64,000 nt of DNA, from contig CAKUSP010000007.1 in assembly GCA_934680015.1 (NCBI GenBank), forward strand, positions 59,294-123,293, in the 5' to 3' direction. The translations under genes and the position numbers were made by a program. Numbering within the stretch: position 1 is the first letter of the stretch; each line of letters starts with the position of its first letter. Below are positions 47,533 to 56,184 of this stretch, piece after piece. Origin of the DNA: an uncultured Bacteroidales bacterium (GTDB lineage Bacteria > Bacteroidota > Bacteroidia > Bacteroidales > UBA932). The notes beneath the pieces were generated by a model. The model was not told the DNA's origin and made no database searches. It saw only the letters and a program-made list of their open reading frames with translations.

Positions 47533-47916
47533 ATCTTTATAGTTTAAAACGTTTTACCAATACTATACGCCTTGATATTCATGATTACTCAAGGTTAAAC
47601 TGAACAAAATTACAAATTATATGCAAATTATACGCCTACATATTCCTTAATTAAGGTTATAATCAAGTATAATATATACCTAAATAAAGCGATTTCTTGA
47701 ATACACCGCCAAGTATGTCGGTTTATAAAATGTCCACTTTTTAAGAATTCGAGTGAAAAGTAAACTTAATTGTTGATCCTAGGTTAAGGATGATTTGGAT
47801 AATGGTAGACACTTATGAAGAGTGGTTGTATTTTGAGGATGCTATTGGTTTTTGCAATTTAACAGAATAATGAGTATATTCGCAGGCTTTTAGGAAAACA
47901 ATAAAAAGTAAAATAT
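47533..47916. other. Intergenic region with palindromes between divergent genes
   Basis: This 384-base AT-rich region separates the tricorn-like gene (-) and the TPR gene (+). It holds a perfect 12-base palindrome CCTTAATTAAGG at 47645-47656, an inverted repeat CCTTGA/TCAAGG at 47570-47575 and 47589-47594, and the TPR promoter. An open frame of 26 codons at 47790-47870 runs into that promoter and was not accepted as a gene. No RNA gene was recognised. Confidence 0.45.
47851..47882 (+). promoter_or_regulatory. Promoter of the TPR gene and yebC
   Basis: TTTG at 47851-47854 and TATATTCG at 47875-47882 are 20 bases apart; the -7 box has one mismatch to TAnnTTTG. It ends 34 bases before the ATG at 47917. 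Confidence 0.55.
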
Positions 47917-48588
47917 ATGGCAAACAAGAAAACTAAGGAGGAAATCCGCGAAGAAAATGTAGCATCTACAGTTTCAGCGACAGAGGAGTTTTTCATTAAA
48001 AACAGAAAATCTCTAATTATAGCTTTAGTCGCTGTACTCGTAGTAGGTTTGGGAGTTTTGGGCTATAGTAAATTCGTTTATTCGCCGGCTGTGACACAGG
48101 CTCAAGATGCGGTCTATGTAGCCGAACTCAATTTTCAGGCTGGTGAATTTGAGTTGGCCCTTAATGGTGACGGCACTAATCTCGGATTTGCACAGGTATG
48201 TGACAAATATGGTGCTAAGGCAGGAAAGGCCGTTTACCTTTACGCAGGAATCTGTAGCGCTCAGTTAGGTGAATGGGAGAACGCTCTTAATTATTTAAAG
48301 AAATATAATGGTAAGGAGCCGATATTGGCAGCTCGCGCATTGGCACTTCAAGGAGATTGCTATTCTGCCCTTGGAAATAATGAGCTGGCTGTTAATATGT
48401 ATGAAAAGGCAGTGGCAAAAGCAGATAATCTTTTTGCGGCAGAATATCTAGTGAAGGCTGGTCAAACATATATGGTTTTAGGACAGAAAGAAAAGGCTCT
48501 TGCAGCATATAATACAGTTAAAGAAAAGTATCCTATGAGTTTGGAGGCTTCTCTTATAGATAAGTATATTAACGAGGTAGCAGAGTAA
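47917..48588 (+). CDS. Membrane-anchored tetratricopeptide repeat protein (YfgM-like)
   Basis: This 223-residue protein has a cytoplasmic charged N-terminus, one transmembrane segment (about 33-55, SLIIALVAVLVVGLGVLGY) and a TPR domain (about 70-215) with helices such as ALALQGDCYSALGNNELAVNMYEKAV and AGQTYMVLGQKEKALAAYNTVKEKYP. This arrangement resembles the YfgM/TPR_21 family that works with membrane protein export. It lies 1 base upstream of the yebC start. Confidence 0.78.
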   Translation: MANKKTKEEIREENVASTVSATEEFFIKNRKSLIIALVAVLVVGLGVLGYSKFVYSPAVTQAQDAVYVAELNFQAGEFELALNGDGTNLGFAQVCDKYGAKAGKAVYLYAGICSAQLGEWENALNYLKKYNGKEPILAARALALQGDCYSALGNNELAVNMYEKAVAKADNLFAAEYLVKAGQTYMVLGQKEKALAAYNTVKEKYPMSLEASLIDKYINEVAE

Positions 48589-48589
48589 T

Positions 48590-49339
48590 ATGGGAAGAGC
48601 GTTTGAATTTCGTAAGGAACGTAAATTGAAAAGGTGGGGACATATGGCTCGCACCTTTACAAAACTTGGTAAAGAAATCACGATTGCGGTAAAGCAAGGA
48701 GGTCCTGATGTAACAGGTAACCCTCGTCTTCGAGCTCTTATTGCTACTGCGCGTACTGAGCAGATGCCTAAGGAGAATATAGAAAGGGCTATAAAAAAGG
48801 CAGTTGAAAGTAAACAGGGTGATTTCAAGGAAGTGGTATACGAAGGTTATGGCCCTTTCGGTGTAGCTTATCTCGTAGAAACTGCAACAGATAATACCAC
48901 TAGGACGGTGGCCAATGTTCGCTCTTATTTCACTAAATGTGGCGGCTCTTTGGGTACAAGTGGTTCTGTTTCGTTTATGTTCGATCATAAGTGCGTATTC
49001 CGCATTAAGGAACCAGAAGGTCTCAATCTTGAAGAACTCGAACTTGACATGATAGATTGTGGGGTGGATGAGTTATTTGAAGAAATAGAAGTGGATAAAG
49101 ATGATAATGAGACGAAAGTCGTAGTTATCTATGGAGATTACACTTCTTATGGACAGATTCAGAAATATATAGAGGATCATGGGTTCGAACTTTTATCGGG
49201 TGGTTTTGAACGTATTCCTACTACAGAATTAAAAGAGGTAACGCCAGAGCAACGCGCTACTCTAGATAAGCTTACAGGTCTACTCGAGGACGACGAAGAT
49301 GTAACAAATGTTTACACTACGTTAAAGCCTCTTGAGTAA
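48590..49339 (+). CDS. YebC/PmpR family DNA-binding or translation regulator
   Basis: This 249-residue protein matches the YebC/TACO1 family: GRAFEFRKERKLKRWGHMARTFTKLGKEI at the N-terminus (usual form GHSKW varies here), NPRLRALIATARTEQMPKENIERAIKKA and VYEGYGPFGVAYLVE. Family members are described as transcriptional regulators, and some as factors for translation of proline-rich stretches. A strong intrinsic terminator follows it. Confidence 0.92.
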   Translation: MGRAFEFRKERKLKRWGHMARTFTKLGKEITIAVKQGGPDVTGNPRLRALIATARTEQMPKENIERAIKKAVESKQGDFKEVVYEGYGPFGVAYLVETATDNTTRTVANVRSYFTKCGGSLGTSGSVSFMFDHKCVFRIKEPEGLNLEELELDMIDCGVDELFEEIEVDKDDNETKVVVIYGDYTSYGQIQKYIEDHGFELLSGGFERIPTTELKEVTPEQRATLDKLTGLLEDDEDVTNVYTTLKPLE

Positions 49340-49359
49340 TTTATTTATATCCATTAGCT

Positions 49360-49386
49360 GGCCCCGAGTTTTCGGGGCCTTTTTTT
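49360..49386 (+). terminator. Intrinsic terminator after yebC
   Basis: GGCCCCGA (49360-49367) pairs perfectly with TCGGGGCC (49372-49379) around a 4-base loop and is followed by seven T. Confidence 0.93.
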
Positions 49387-49563
49387 ATATTTATGCTGAT
49401 ATCTCTCATTTGCTTTCGATTTGAAAGCAGATTTCCTTATTTTGCTTAAATAATTTTTCCGTGGCGGTTATTCTTCTTTCATATAGAAATAAATTATTTT
49501 AATATAAAATTAGTTTTAGAAAAAATATTTAATAATGGAGTATTACTAGAAAGTATTTTTATT

Positions 49564-49640
49564 TATATTTGCAAAATAGATTTTACCGAAGATGCGGAAA
49601 GTCATTATTTCATTATTGAAGTAATGATCTTTTCTTTTTA
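49564..49640 (+). promoter_or_regulatory. Promoter and attenuator-like hairpin upstream of the BspA-like gene
   Basis: TATATTTG at 49564-49571 matches the -7 consensus. Downstream, 49602-49612 pairs with 49617-49627 as an 11-bp hairpin (one T-G pair) with loop TTAT, followed by a T-rich stretch (TCTTTTCTTTTTA). This could be an early terminator producing a short RNA or an attenuator. The rest of the 49387-49747 gap is AT-rich with nothing else recognised, apart from a leader of about 165 bases in total. Confidence 0.4.
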
Positions 49641-49747
49641 TAGGCACAATCTTTATTAATGTGAAAATAAGTTGATATAGGTTATTTTTTGAAGGTTAGT
49701 TGAATTATTCGTGTAGTGTACCTTAAACATTTTAACATTTATACTTT

Positions 49748-52700
49748 ATGAAAAAAATTTGGGCTTTTATGGCAGTCGCTTTTGTGGCTGCCAGCTGTTA
49801 TGATGACAGCGCGTTGACGACCCGTATCGATGATCTTGATCAAAGGTTGACTACGGTGGAGAATTTGGTGTCTTCGTTAAATTCTCAGCTTATTAATTTG
49901 CAAGAATTGATGGATGGGAAACTCTTTATTAGTGGCGTAGAAGAAGATAAAGAGAATGGAACACATATAGTTACTTTTGTAAATGCAAAAGGAGAAATGT
50001 CTACGATGACTATTAAGGATGGATCTTCTCCTAATATAGGAGTCGCCCAAACTCCTGATGGAAAGTGGTATTGGACTGTAAATGGAGAATGGCTTCTGGA
50101 TTCTGAAGGGAATAAACTTCCTGTAACTGGTGAAGCTGGTGTTACACCATCCCTAAAAATCGAAGATGGTAAATGGTATGTGTCGTATGATCATGGTATC
50201 ACGTTTGTTGAGTGTGGAAAAGCTACAGGGGATGATGGTGATGCATTCTTTAAGAGTGTCGTTTTAAGTGAAGATGGGAAATTGGCCTATGTCACTCTTG
50301 CTGATGGTACTGTTCTTACACTAGAAGTCTATAGCGAACTTGGAATAGCAGTTGATGTTACTTCATCGTTAATATACTCGGGGGAAACGAAAAAATTTGC
50401 CTATGTTATAACGGGTGCCAACGATAAAACATGCTTGGAGGTAATTCCGAAGGGTAATTGGCAGGCAGAAGTGGAAAAGACCGATGAAAGTCATGGATAT
50501 ATAACGGTTACAGCTCCTGATGTCGCAGAGGTTGGAAAGGTTATACTTCTTTTAAGTGATGGCGCAGATAAGACAATCATGCGTACTATGACTTTTGTTG
50601 CAGGTGTGCTTTATGTAAATACATCGTCAGTAAGTGCACCTTTCAATGGCGGAACTATAGAGGTGGAAGTGAGTACGAATTTGGAGTTTACAGCAAGTTT
50701 CGATGAAAATCCATCATGGGTACATATTGTCGAGACTAAGGCTTATGAGTTACGCACGGAAAAATTGGCCTTAAAATTCGATGCTAACGAACTTCCTTAC
50801 GCACGTCAAACCACTCTCACTTTAAAGCATGAGGGTAATGTTGTGGAAACGATATTGCTTTATCAAGAAAAAGCAACTTATCCTGATGACAGGATGGTAC
50901 TTATGGTGAAACCAGTGGAATCAGATAAAACTGTTTATGTGCCTGTATCCCCCGTGAATGGCTCTAGTTATTATGTGAATTGGGGAGATGGTTCTAAGAT
51001 AGATACATTGACGATCAATAATCCTTCTCATGTTTATGAAGATGCTACAAGGGAGTATCCTGTTCAGATTTATGGAAAGGTTAGATCGTTAAGTCGTAGC
51101 TCTAAAACATTACATTATTCTGATGTTGTAGAGGTTATTCAATGGGGTGATTTAGGATTGGTCGGCATATCATTTGAATACAATGAAAAACTAAGGGCTA
51201 TTGCATCTCCAAAGGGCGAAGAACTTCGTGCTGTGTCTAATTGTAATAGTATGTTCCATAATTGCAAATCCCTTAAGGAGATTCCACTAGGCTTTATGCA
51301 GGGTATAAGTCCGAAGACTTCTAATTTTAACTATGCTTTCACAGGATGTGAGTCTTTGGAATATCTTGATCCGACACTTTTCGATACATTCACTGGTAAA
51401 CTCGTTATAATGCAACTATTTAGTGGATGTAAGAGTCTTAAGAGCGTTCCATCACTTAAGAATGTTACGCTAAGTGATGATGCAAGTCTCTTTAACCAGA
51501 CCTTTAAGAATTGTGAGTCATTGGAAAGTCTTCCTGCCGATTTCTATAGCCCTACTATAGCTACTGCTGTAAGAGCTAAGAATATGAATTCTACTTTTAT
51601 GGGGTGTAAGTCTTTGAAACATATTCCAGATGAATTCTGGCAGTATGTGAATTGGGCTAAGGTAGAGCAGATGAATAACATCTTTGACGGATGTACATCT
51701 CTTACTTCAGATAATTTGAATTTCTTAAAGAAAGCGGTTAATGTATATTCATGGCGTTTCGCTTTTAGAGATTGTACTTCACTTACTACACTTCCAGAAA
51801 ACGAGATTGAAATTGATGGCCAGAAAGTAAGCGTGCCACTATGGAAACGTGGCGATGACGAGTACAAGTCTTACTTTGCGAATCGTACATATAACTTTAG
51901 CTCATGTTTTACAGGATGTTATAATCTTGAAGGATACTATGATAAGATTCCACAAAGCTGTGGTGGCGCTTGGGATGGAAGTACTACAGCTCCTACCATC
52001 AATGTCAGTGCTACACTTCCTGAAGGAAGGGGGTATTATAGTATAGACTTTAACGTTAAAGGAACCAGTGTGGCATCAGCCTATTACTATTTGTCTGCAA
52101 AATCAAGTGTTGATGAGATACTTCCTAAATACAATAATTCTTATACGGAACTTTGCGAACAGAAAGGAATAGAGATAGAAGAGGATTATTTAAATGCTAT
52201 TAATTCTTCTGAAGGACTCACCCTTGGGTTTAATTCCGGTGTTCCTAATGTGGAATACATACTCATAGTTTCTGGAAAGAATATGTTCGGACAGAGTTAT
52301 GCATATACTGTTCAGTCTACCACATCTATTCCAAAGGGAAGTGAAGAATATGAGAATTTCATAGGAGAGTGGACAGTTACATCTTCTTTCTCAGTTACGA
52401 CTTTCCTAGATGGATATGATCAGCGTCCTATTTCATTTGACATTAAGATTGAGCCTTGTAGAGTAGATTCAATGTACACCGTTTATGGATGGGGAGTTAC
52501 TAAGTTTACTCAGACATTGCCTATGGTTATGTACTTCGAAGATAATAAATTGACTGCATGGACAGGCGCTCATCATAATTCTGTATTGTATGAAGGATAT
52601 CCTTATTATGATGGCATTAATTATAATGTCGTAGTTAACTCATTTACACGTTTCGATGATGGAACCTATGGAGTTTATATGGCTGATGGTGAAAGGGTAG

Positions 52701-53074
52701 GTGAGGCTGAATACGACCCTGCCGGATTCCAAATGAAGGGTGTTCGTTCTGAGTATTACGCTGAGGCAGGATATGATGTTCTATGCTATGGATTTGATGT
52801 TTGTCTCTCAATGGGTGGTCCAGGCTGGTCAAAGATATTCATAGCTCCTGAGACTGTAAGAGACGAATATGTAATAACTAAAGATGATAATATCTATGCT
52901 CCATATATCATGGGACCTTATACTTTCAAGAAGAAGACTTCTAACGAAAGTGCTGCTAGCCGCACGATCTCTCTTAATAAAGCTCTTCTAAAGAGTGGGG
53001 AGAGTATTAAGGCTGAATATAAGCATGAGGTTAAAACAGATATGGCACCTGGAATGTACAGGATTACCGATTAA
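49748..53074 (+). CDS. Large BspA-like surface lipoprotein with DUF4988 and BACON-like domains
   Basis: This 1108-residue protein has a lipoprotein signal ending VAASC (C17). A short coiled coil (RIDDLDQRLTTVENLVSSLNSQL) and the repeated GKWYWTVNGEWL and DGKWYVSYDHG segments form the DUF4988 domain typical of Bacteroidota lipoproteins. A BACON-like beta domain follows (about 290-375, SAPFNGGTIEVEVSTN). Residues about 480-660 carry leucine-rich-like repeats of the form F-x-G/N-C-x-S-L-x-x-x-P (FTGCESLEYLD, FSGCKSLKSVP, FKNCESLESLP, FMGCKSLKHIP, FDGCTSLTSD), as in BspA. A C-terminal region of about 250 residues looks beta-rich (FIGEWTVTSSFSVTTF). It probably binds glycans or host/microbial surfaces; no enzyme motif was seen. 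Confidence 0.8.
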   Translation: MKKIWAFMAVAFVAASCYDDSALTTRIDDLDQRLTTVENLVSSLNSQLINLQELMDGKLFISGVEEDKENGTHIVTFVNAKGEMSTMTIKDGSSPNIGVAQTPDGKWYWTVNGEWLLDSEGNKLPVTGEAGVTPSLKIEDGKWYVSYDHGITFVECGKATGDDGDAFFKSVVLSEDGKLAYVTLADGTVLTLEVYSELGIAVDVTSSLIYSGETKKFAYVITGANDKTCLEVIPKGNWQAEVEKTDESHGYITVTAPDVAEVGKVILLLSDGADKTIMRTMTFVAGVLYVNTSSVSAPFNGGTIEVEVSTNLEFTASFDENPSWVHIVETKAYELRTEKLALKFDANELPYARQTTLTLKHEGNVVETILLYQEKATYPDDRMVLMVKPVESDKTVYVPVSPVNGSSYYVNWGDGSKIDTLTINNPSHVYEDATREYPVQIYGKVRSLSRSSKTLHYSDVVEVIQWGDLGLVGISFEYNEKLRAIASPKGEELRAVSNCNSMFHNCKSLKEIPLGFMQGISPKTSNFNYAFTGCESLEYLDPTLFDTFTGKLVIMQLFSGCKSLKSVPSLKNVTLSDDASLFNQTFKNCESLESLPADFYSPTIATAVRAKNMNSTFMGCKSLKHIPDEFWQYVNWAKVEQMNNIFDGCTSLTSDNLNFLKKAVNVYSWRFAFRDCTSLTTLPENEIEIDGQKVSVPLWKRGDDEYKSYFANRTYNFSSCFTGCYNLEGYYDKIPQSCGGAWDGSTTAPTINVSATLPEGRGYYSIDFNVKGTSVASAYYYLSAKSSVDEILPKYNNSYTELCEQKGIEIEEDYLNAINSSEGLTLGFNSGVPNVEYILIVSGKNMFGQSYAYTVQSTTSIPKGSEEYENFIGEWTVTSSFSVTTFLDGYDQRPISFDIKIEPCRVDSMYTVYGWGVTKFTQTLPMVMYFEDNKLTAWTGAHHNSVLYEGYPYYDGINYNVVVNSFTRFDDGTYGVYMADGERVGEAEYDPAGFQMKGVRSEYYAEAGYDVLCYGFDVCLSMGGPGWSKIFIAPETVRDEYVITKDDNIYAPYIMGPYTFKKKTSNESAASRTISLNKALLKSGESIKAEYKHEVKTDMAPGMYRITD

Positions 53075-53092
53075 AAAGAGTAAATAATGAAA

Positions 53093-53130
53093 GGGCGACT
53101 GGCAAGATATCTTGTTAGTCGCCTTTTTTT
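53093..53130 (+). terminator. Intrinsic terminator after the BspA-like gene
   Basis: GGCGACT (53094-53100) pairs with AGTCGCC (53117-53123), with an inner palindrome CAAGATATCTTG, followed by seven T. Confidence 0.92.
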
Positions 53131-53198
53131 GACAGTTGATGCAGATAATTTTTTGATGGTTATTAAAGTAATTATAATTTGTGTATATTTACACGATT

Positions 53199-54350
53199 AT
53201 GCGCAAATCTTTGTTAATAATTGTCATAACATTGTGTTGCACGAATGCCATCGCGCAAGGGGAGGGTGCTGCAATAGATTATCTGAATTTTTATCAGAAA
53301 TATCTCAGCCCGCTCAAACATACCCACTGTAGGATGTATCCTTCTTGTTCGGCTTATGCAAAGATGGTTTTTGCAACTCATTCTTTCCCTGAAGCTATGG
53401 TACTGACTTCAGATAGGCTTATCCGCTGCGGTCACGATACGCAGTATTATGCAAAGACACATATCACAGGGAATACTTTATCAGTCGATTACCCAGAAGG
53501 TGTGAAGGTTCCAGACTGTGTAATTTCGATGGGGCCAATACTCGTATCTGCCCAGAACTTTCCTGCATCTGATAGCCTTGACCTTTGCATAGGATTTGTC
53601 CATCATCTTATTAATCAGGCCAATTATTATGGCGCTCTTGCAGAGATAGAGCGTTTGCAGTTCTTTTATCCTCAGGGCTTTGCAGACTCCGATATTCTCA
53701 TGGTAGATAAAATGAAATGTTACGAGGGCTTGGGCGACTATTCGAAGGGTATATTGTACTATAATGCGCTGCCGCAAAAAATGCGCGATTCATATAAAGT
53801 TCTTTATACTTATGCGCATTTGCTCGATTTATCTGGTAATGATGCATTGGCCCTGAATGCTTTTGAACGCTCCAGCGTATTTATGCCACAGGGGGAGAGT
53901 GTTAGTCCTTATGGGGAGTTGGCCATTTTATATCTTAAGCAATGTCGATATCAGGAATCGATTGATTGTCTTGAGAAAAAATATGCAGTAGATGGGATAC
54001 GGCTCACATACGAGAAAAGTAAAGAGGTTGTAAATAAGGCATCTGCGCAGAGAATGAAGAATCCTGGGTGGGCATTGGCCTTAAGCATAATTCCCGGATG
54101 TGGCTATTTTTATGCTGGCTCTCCATCCAGTGCGATTACTGCACTGATACTGAACGGAGTATTGTCTTATGCGACATATACCTCGTTTAGAAGTGATAAT
54201 TATGGGGTGGGATTTATTTTGGGGGCTTTGAACTTGTCGTTTTACATAGGTAACATGGTGGGGTCAAAACGAAGTGCAGAGCGATATAATGCGAATTTGA
54301 AACGAAGCGCGAGCGATGAACTAAGAAAGTTAAATCCATATATAAATTAA
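53199..54350 (+). CDS. Secreted YidD-domain protein fused to TPR region
   Basis: This 383-residue protein has a signal peptide (about 1-20, ending AIA before Gln), then a YidD/DUF37 domain (about 27-80) with YQKYLSPLKHTHCRMYPSCS and the conserved Cys and Arg/Ser/Tyr residues. It continues into helical TPR-like repeats (about 120-280) and a C-terminal hydrophobic part with a GxGYFYAGSPSSA motif and two or three membrane-like segments. YidD is normally a free cytoplasmic-face protein of about 80 residues that helps YidC insertion. Export with a TPR module is unusual. The ATG at 53199 is preferred over 53181 because it gives the signal peptide directly. Confidence 0.72.
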   Translation: MRKSLLIIVITLCCTNAIAQGEGAAIDYLNFYQKYLSPLKHTHCRMYPSCSAYAKMVFATHSFPEAMVLTSDRLIRCGHDTQYYAKTHITGNTLSVDYPEGVKVPDCVISMGPILVSAQNFPASDSLDLCIGFVHHLINQANYYGALAEIERLQFFYPQGFADSDILMVDKMKCYEGLGDYSKGILYYNALPQKMRDSYKVLYTYAHLLDLSGNDALALNAFERSSVFMPQGESVSPYGELAILYLKQCRYQESIDCLEKKYAVDGIRLTYEKSKEVVNKASAQRMKNPGWALALSIIPGCGYFYAGSPSSAITALILNGVLSYATYTSFRSDNYGVGFILGALNLSFYIGNMVGSKRSAERYNANLKRSASDELRKLNPYIN

Positions 54351-54357
54351 ACATTTT

Positions 54358-54879
54358 ATGTTGAAAAGATTTTTTACGGCTGCAGTGATGATTCTGTGTA
54401 TGTTAGTCACTGCCAATGCGCAGGAGTTGAACTCTTCTGCTTCTCCGAAAATAGTATTGTTAAAGGCTGGAACTATAGTCCCTATGGTTTCCATTCAAAA
54501 GGCTACTTCTAGGGGTAGCGCTCCAGGTGTGGGAGTAGATTTCATGACTACTTCAGATGTTCTGGCAGATGGTGTTGTGGTTGTTCCTTCGGGTACTATT
54601 GTAAAAGGGCAAATATGCGATGCTAGAAGTGCTACTATTCTCGGAATAGGGGGAGATCTAACAGTCTGTGTAAATGCTATGTATGCAGTAGATGGAACAT
54701 ATGTGCCTCTCACCGGTGCTTCTGTTTCTGCTTATGGCGATGACAATACTGCTCTAGCTATTGTGTGTGGATTGTTTACTTTTTTCGGATTTCTGATTTC
54801 TGGAGAGCAGGCGGTGCTGCCGTCAGGAACTCCAGTTCAAGGTGTGGTTATGTCTAATACATACATTACACTCCAATAA
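54358..54879 (+). CDS. Secreted protein of unknown function
   Basis: This 173-residue protein has a signal peptide (about 1-21, ending ANA before Gln) and repeated beta-rich segments with the pattern L-x-A-G-T-I-V-P and V-V-P-S-G-T-I-V-K-G, followed by a hydrophobic stretch (AIVCGLFTFFGFLISG). The P-S-G-T repeat is seen in envelope proteins that form small beta-barrel domains, but I do not assign a family. It starts 7 bases after the YidD-TPR gene and is probably cotranscribed with it. Confidence 0.7.
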   Translation: MLKRFFTAAVMILCMLVTANAQELNSSASPKIVLLKAGTIVPMVSIQKATSRGSAPGVGVDFMTTSDVLADGVVVVPSGTIVKGQICDARSATILGIGGDLTVCVNAMYAVDGTYVPLTGASVSAYGDDNTALAIVCGLFTFFGFLISGEQAVLPSGTPVQGVVMSNTYITLQ

Positions 54880-54910
54880 TTCAATTTAGATAAAGGCAAC
54901 AGTCCGATAA

Positions 54911-54950
54911 AGAGAGAACCAGTCATTGTTGTGGACTGGTTCTCTCTTTT
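54911..54950. terminator. Intrinsic terminator shared by convergent genes
   Basis: AGAGAGAACCAGTC (54911-54924) pairs perfectly over 14 bp with GACTGGTTCTCTCT (54934-54947), followed by T-rich sequence on both strands. It can end both the 54358 gene and pfkA. Confidence 0.92.
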
Positions 54951-54973
54951 ATACGTATTTCTGCAAAAAGTCA

Positions 54974-55957
54974 CTAGATGGACAAAACGGCAAGTATGTT
55001 TATAAGGTCATGATTTATAGGCTTGTCCTTTTTTATAGCTCTATCAATAGGGATGTAAACTACTTGATCGTCGCGTATGCCCACGAGTACATTCCTCTGC
55101 CCTTCTTTAAGAGCTTCTATGCTGGCATAACCAAGTCGGCTCGCGAGAATCCGATCAAAAGCGCTCGGGCTACCGCCTCTTTGAAGGTGTCCTAAGATTG
55201 ACACTCTTACATCGTATTGAGGGTACTCTTTTCTAACCCTATCTGCATAATACATCGCGCCACCATCCTTAGGACTTTCAGACACGATAACTATACTGCT
55301 GTTTTTACTTTTTCTAAAGCCACGGCTGATGAATTGTTCCAATTGGTCCACATCGGTCTGGTCTTCTGGAATTATAGCAGCTTCTGCACCAGAGGCAATG
55401 GCACTATTCTGTGCCAAGAATCCAGCGTCTCTTCCCATGACTTCCACGAAGAATATGCGATCGTGCGAAGTTGCAGTGTCCCTGATTTTATCGACGCATT
55501 CTACTATTGTATTTAGTGCTGTATCATAGCCAATCGTAGAGTCTGTTCCATAGAGATCGTTATCTATTGTTCCCGGAAGTCCTATTACAGGATAGTCATA
55601 TTCCTGGGCCAATACTTGTGCTCCAGTAAGCGAACCATTACCGCCAATGATAATTAGTGCGTCGATTTCATATTCTACTAAATGGTCGTAGGCTTTTTTA
55701 CGGCCTTCTGCGGTCATGAAGTCTTTACTCCTAGCTGTCTTTAGAATTGTACCTCCTCGCTGAATGGTATTACTAACACTTTCAGTGGTGAGTTCTTTGA
55801 TCTCTCCATTGATAAGGCCTTCGAACCCACGATAGATACCCATAACTCTCATTCCATTATATATGGCACTACGTGTTACTGCACGTATGCACGCGTTCAT
55901 ACCAGGAGCATCTCCTCCTGATGTTAGAACACCTATTGTTTTGATTTCTTTTTTCAT
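54974..55957 (-). CDS. pfkA: ATP-dependent 6-phosphofructokinase
   Basis: This 327-residue enzyme phosphorylates fructose 6-phosphate in glycolysis. Motifs include the ATP-binding [25 protein letters not shown], the catalytic [11 protein letters not shown] and MGRDAGFLA. Length is that of the classical bacterial enzyme. It is convergent with the secreted-protein gene and shares its terminator. Confidence 0.95.
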   Translation of the reverse strand: MKKEIKTIGVLTSGGDAPGMNACIRAVTRSAIYNGMRVMGIYRGFEGLINGEIKELTTESVSNTIQRGGTILKTARSKDFMTAEGRKKAYDHLVEYEIDALIIIGGNGSLTGAQVLAQEYDYPVIGLPGTIDNDLYGTDSTIGYDTALNTIVECVDKIRDTATSHDRIFFVEVMGRDAGFLAQNSAIASGAEAAIIPEDQTDVDQLEQFISRGFRKSKNSSIVIVSESPKDGGAMYYADRVRKEYPQYDVRVSILGHLQRGGSPSAFDRILASRLGYASIEALKEGQRNVLVGIRDDQVVYIPIDRAIKKDKPINHDLINILAVLSI

Positions 55958-56184
55958 TGTATAAAAACACTACGAATTGCAAATCGGCTGCAAATATTGC
56001 ACCTTTTCTTGAAATTACCATAATTATGATAAATTTTCTGTGCTTATTGTAAATAATCATGTCCTCCTATCTTGATGCTTTGAAAAACGAGATCTCGGTG
56101 TGCATTATGTGTTTATAACGTGGATTTTGGAACGAGTATTGCAGTAAAATGCCTAATTGATTAGTTAGTTCAAATAATTTAATT

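Noticed and set aside
47790..47870. 26-codon frame upstream of the TPR gene
   Set aside because: It runs through the TPR gene promoter (47851-47882) and has no promoter of its own that could be seen.
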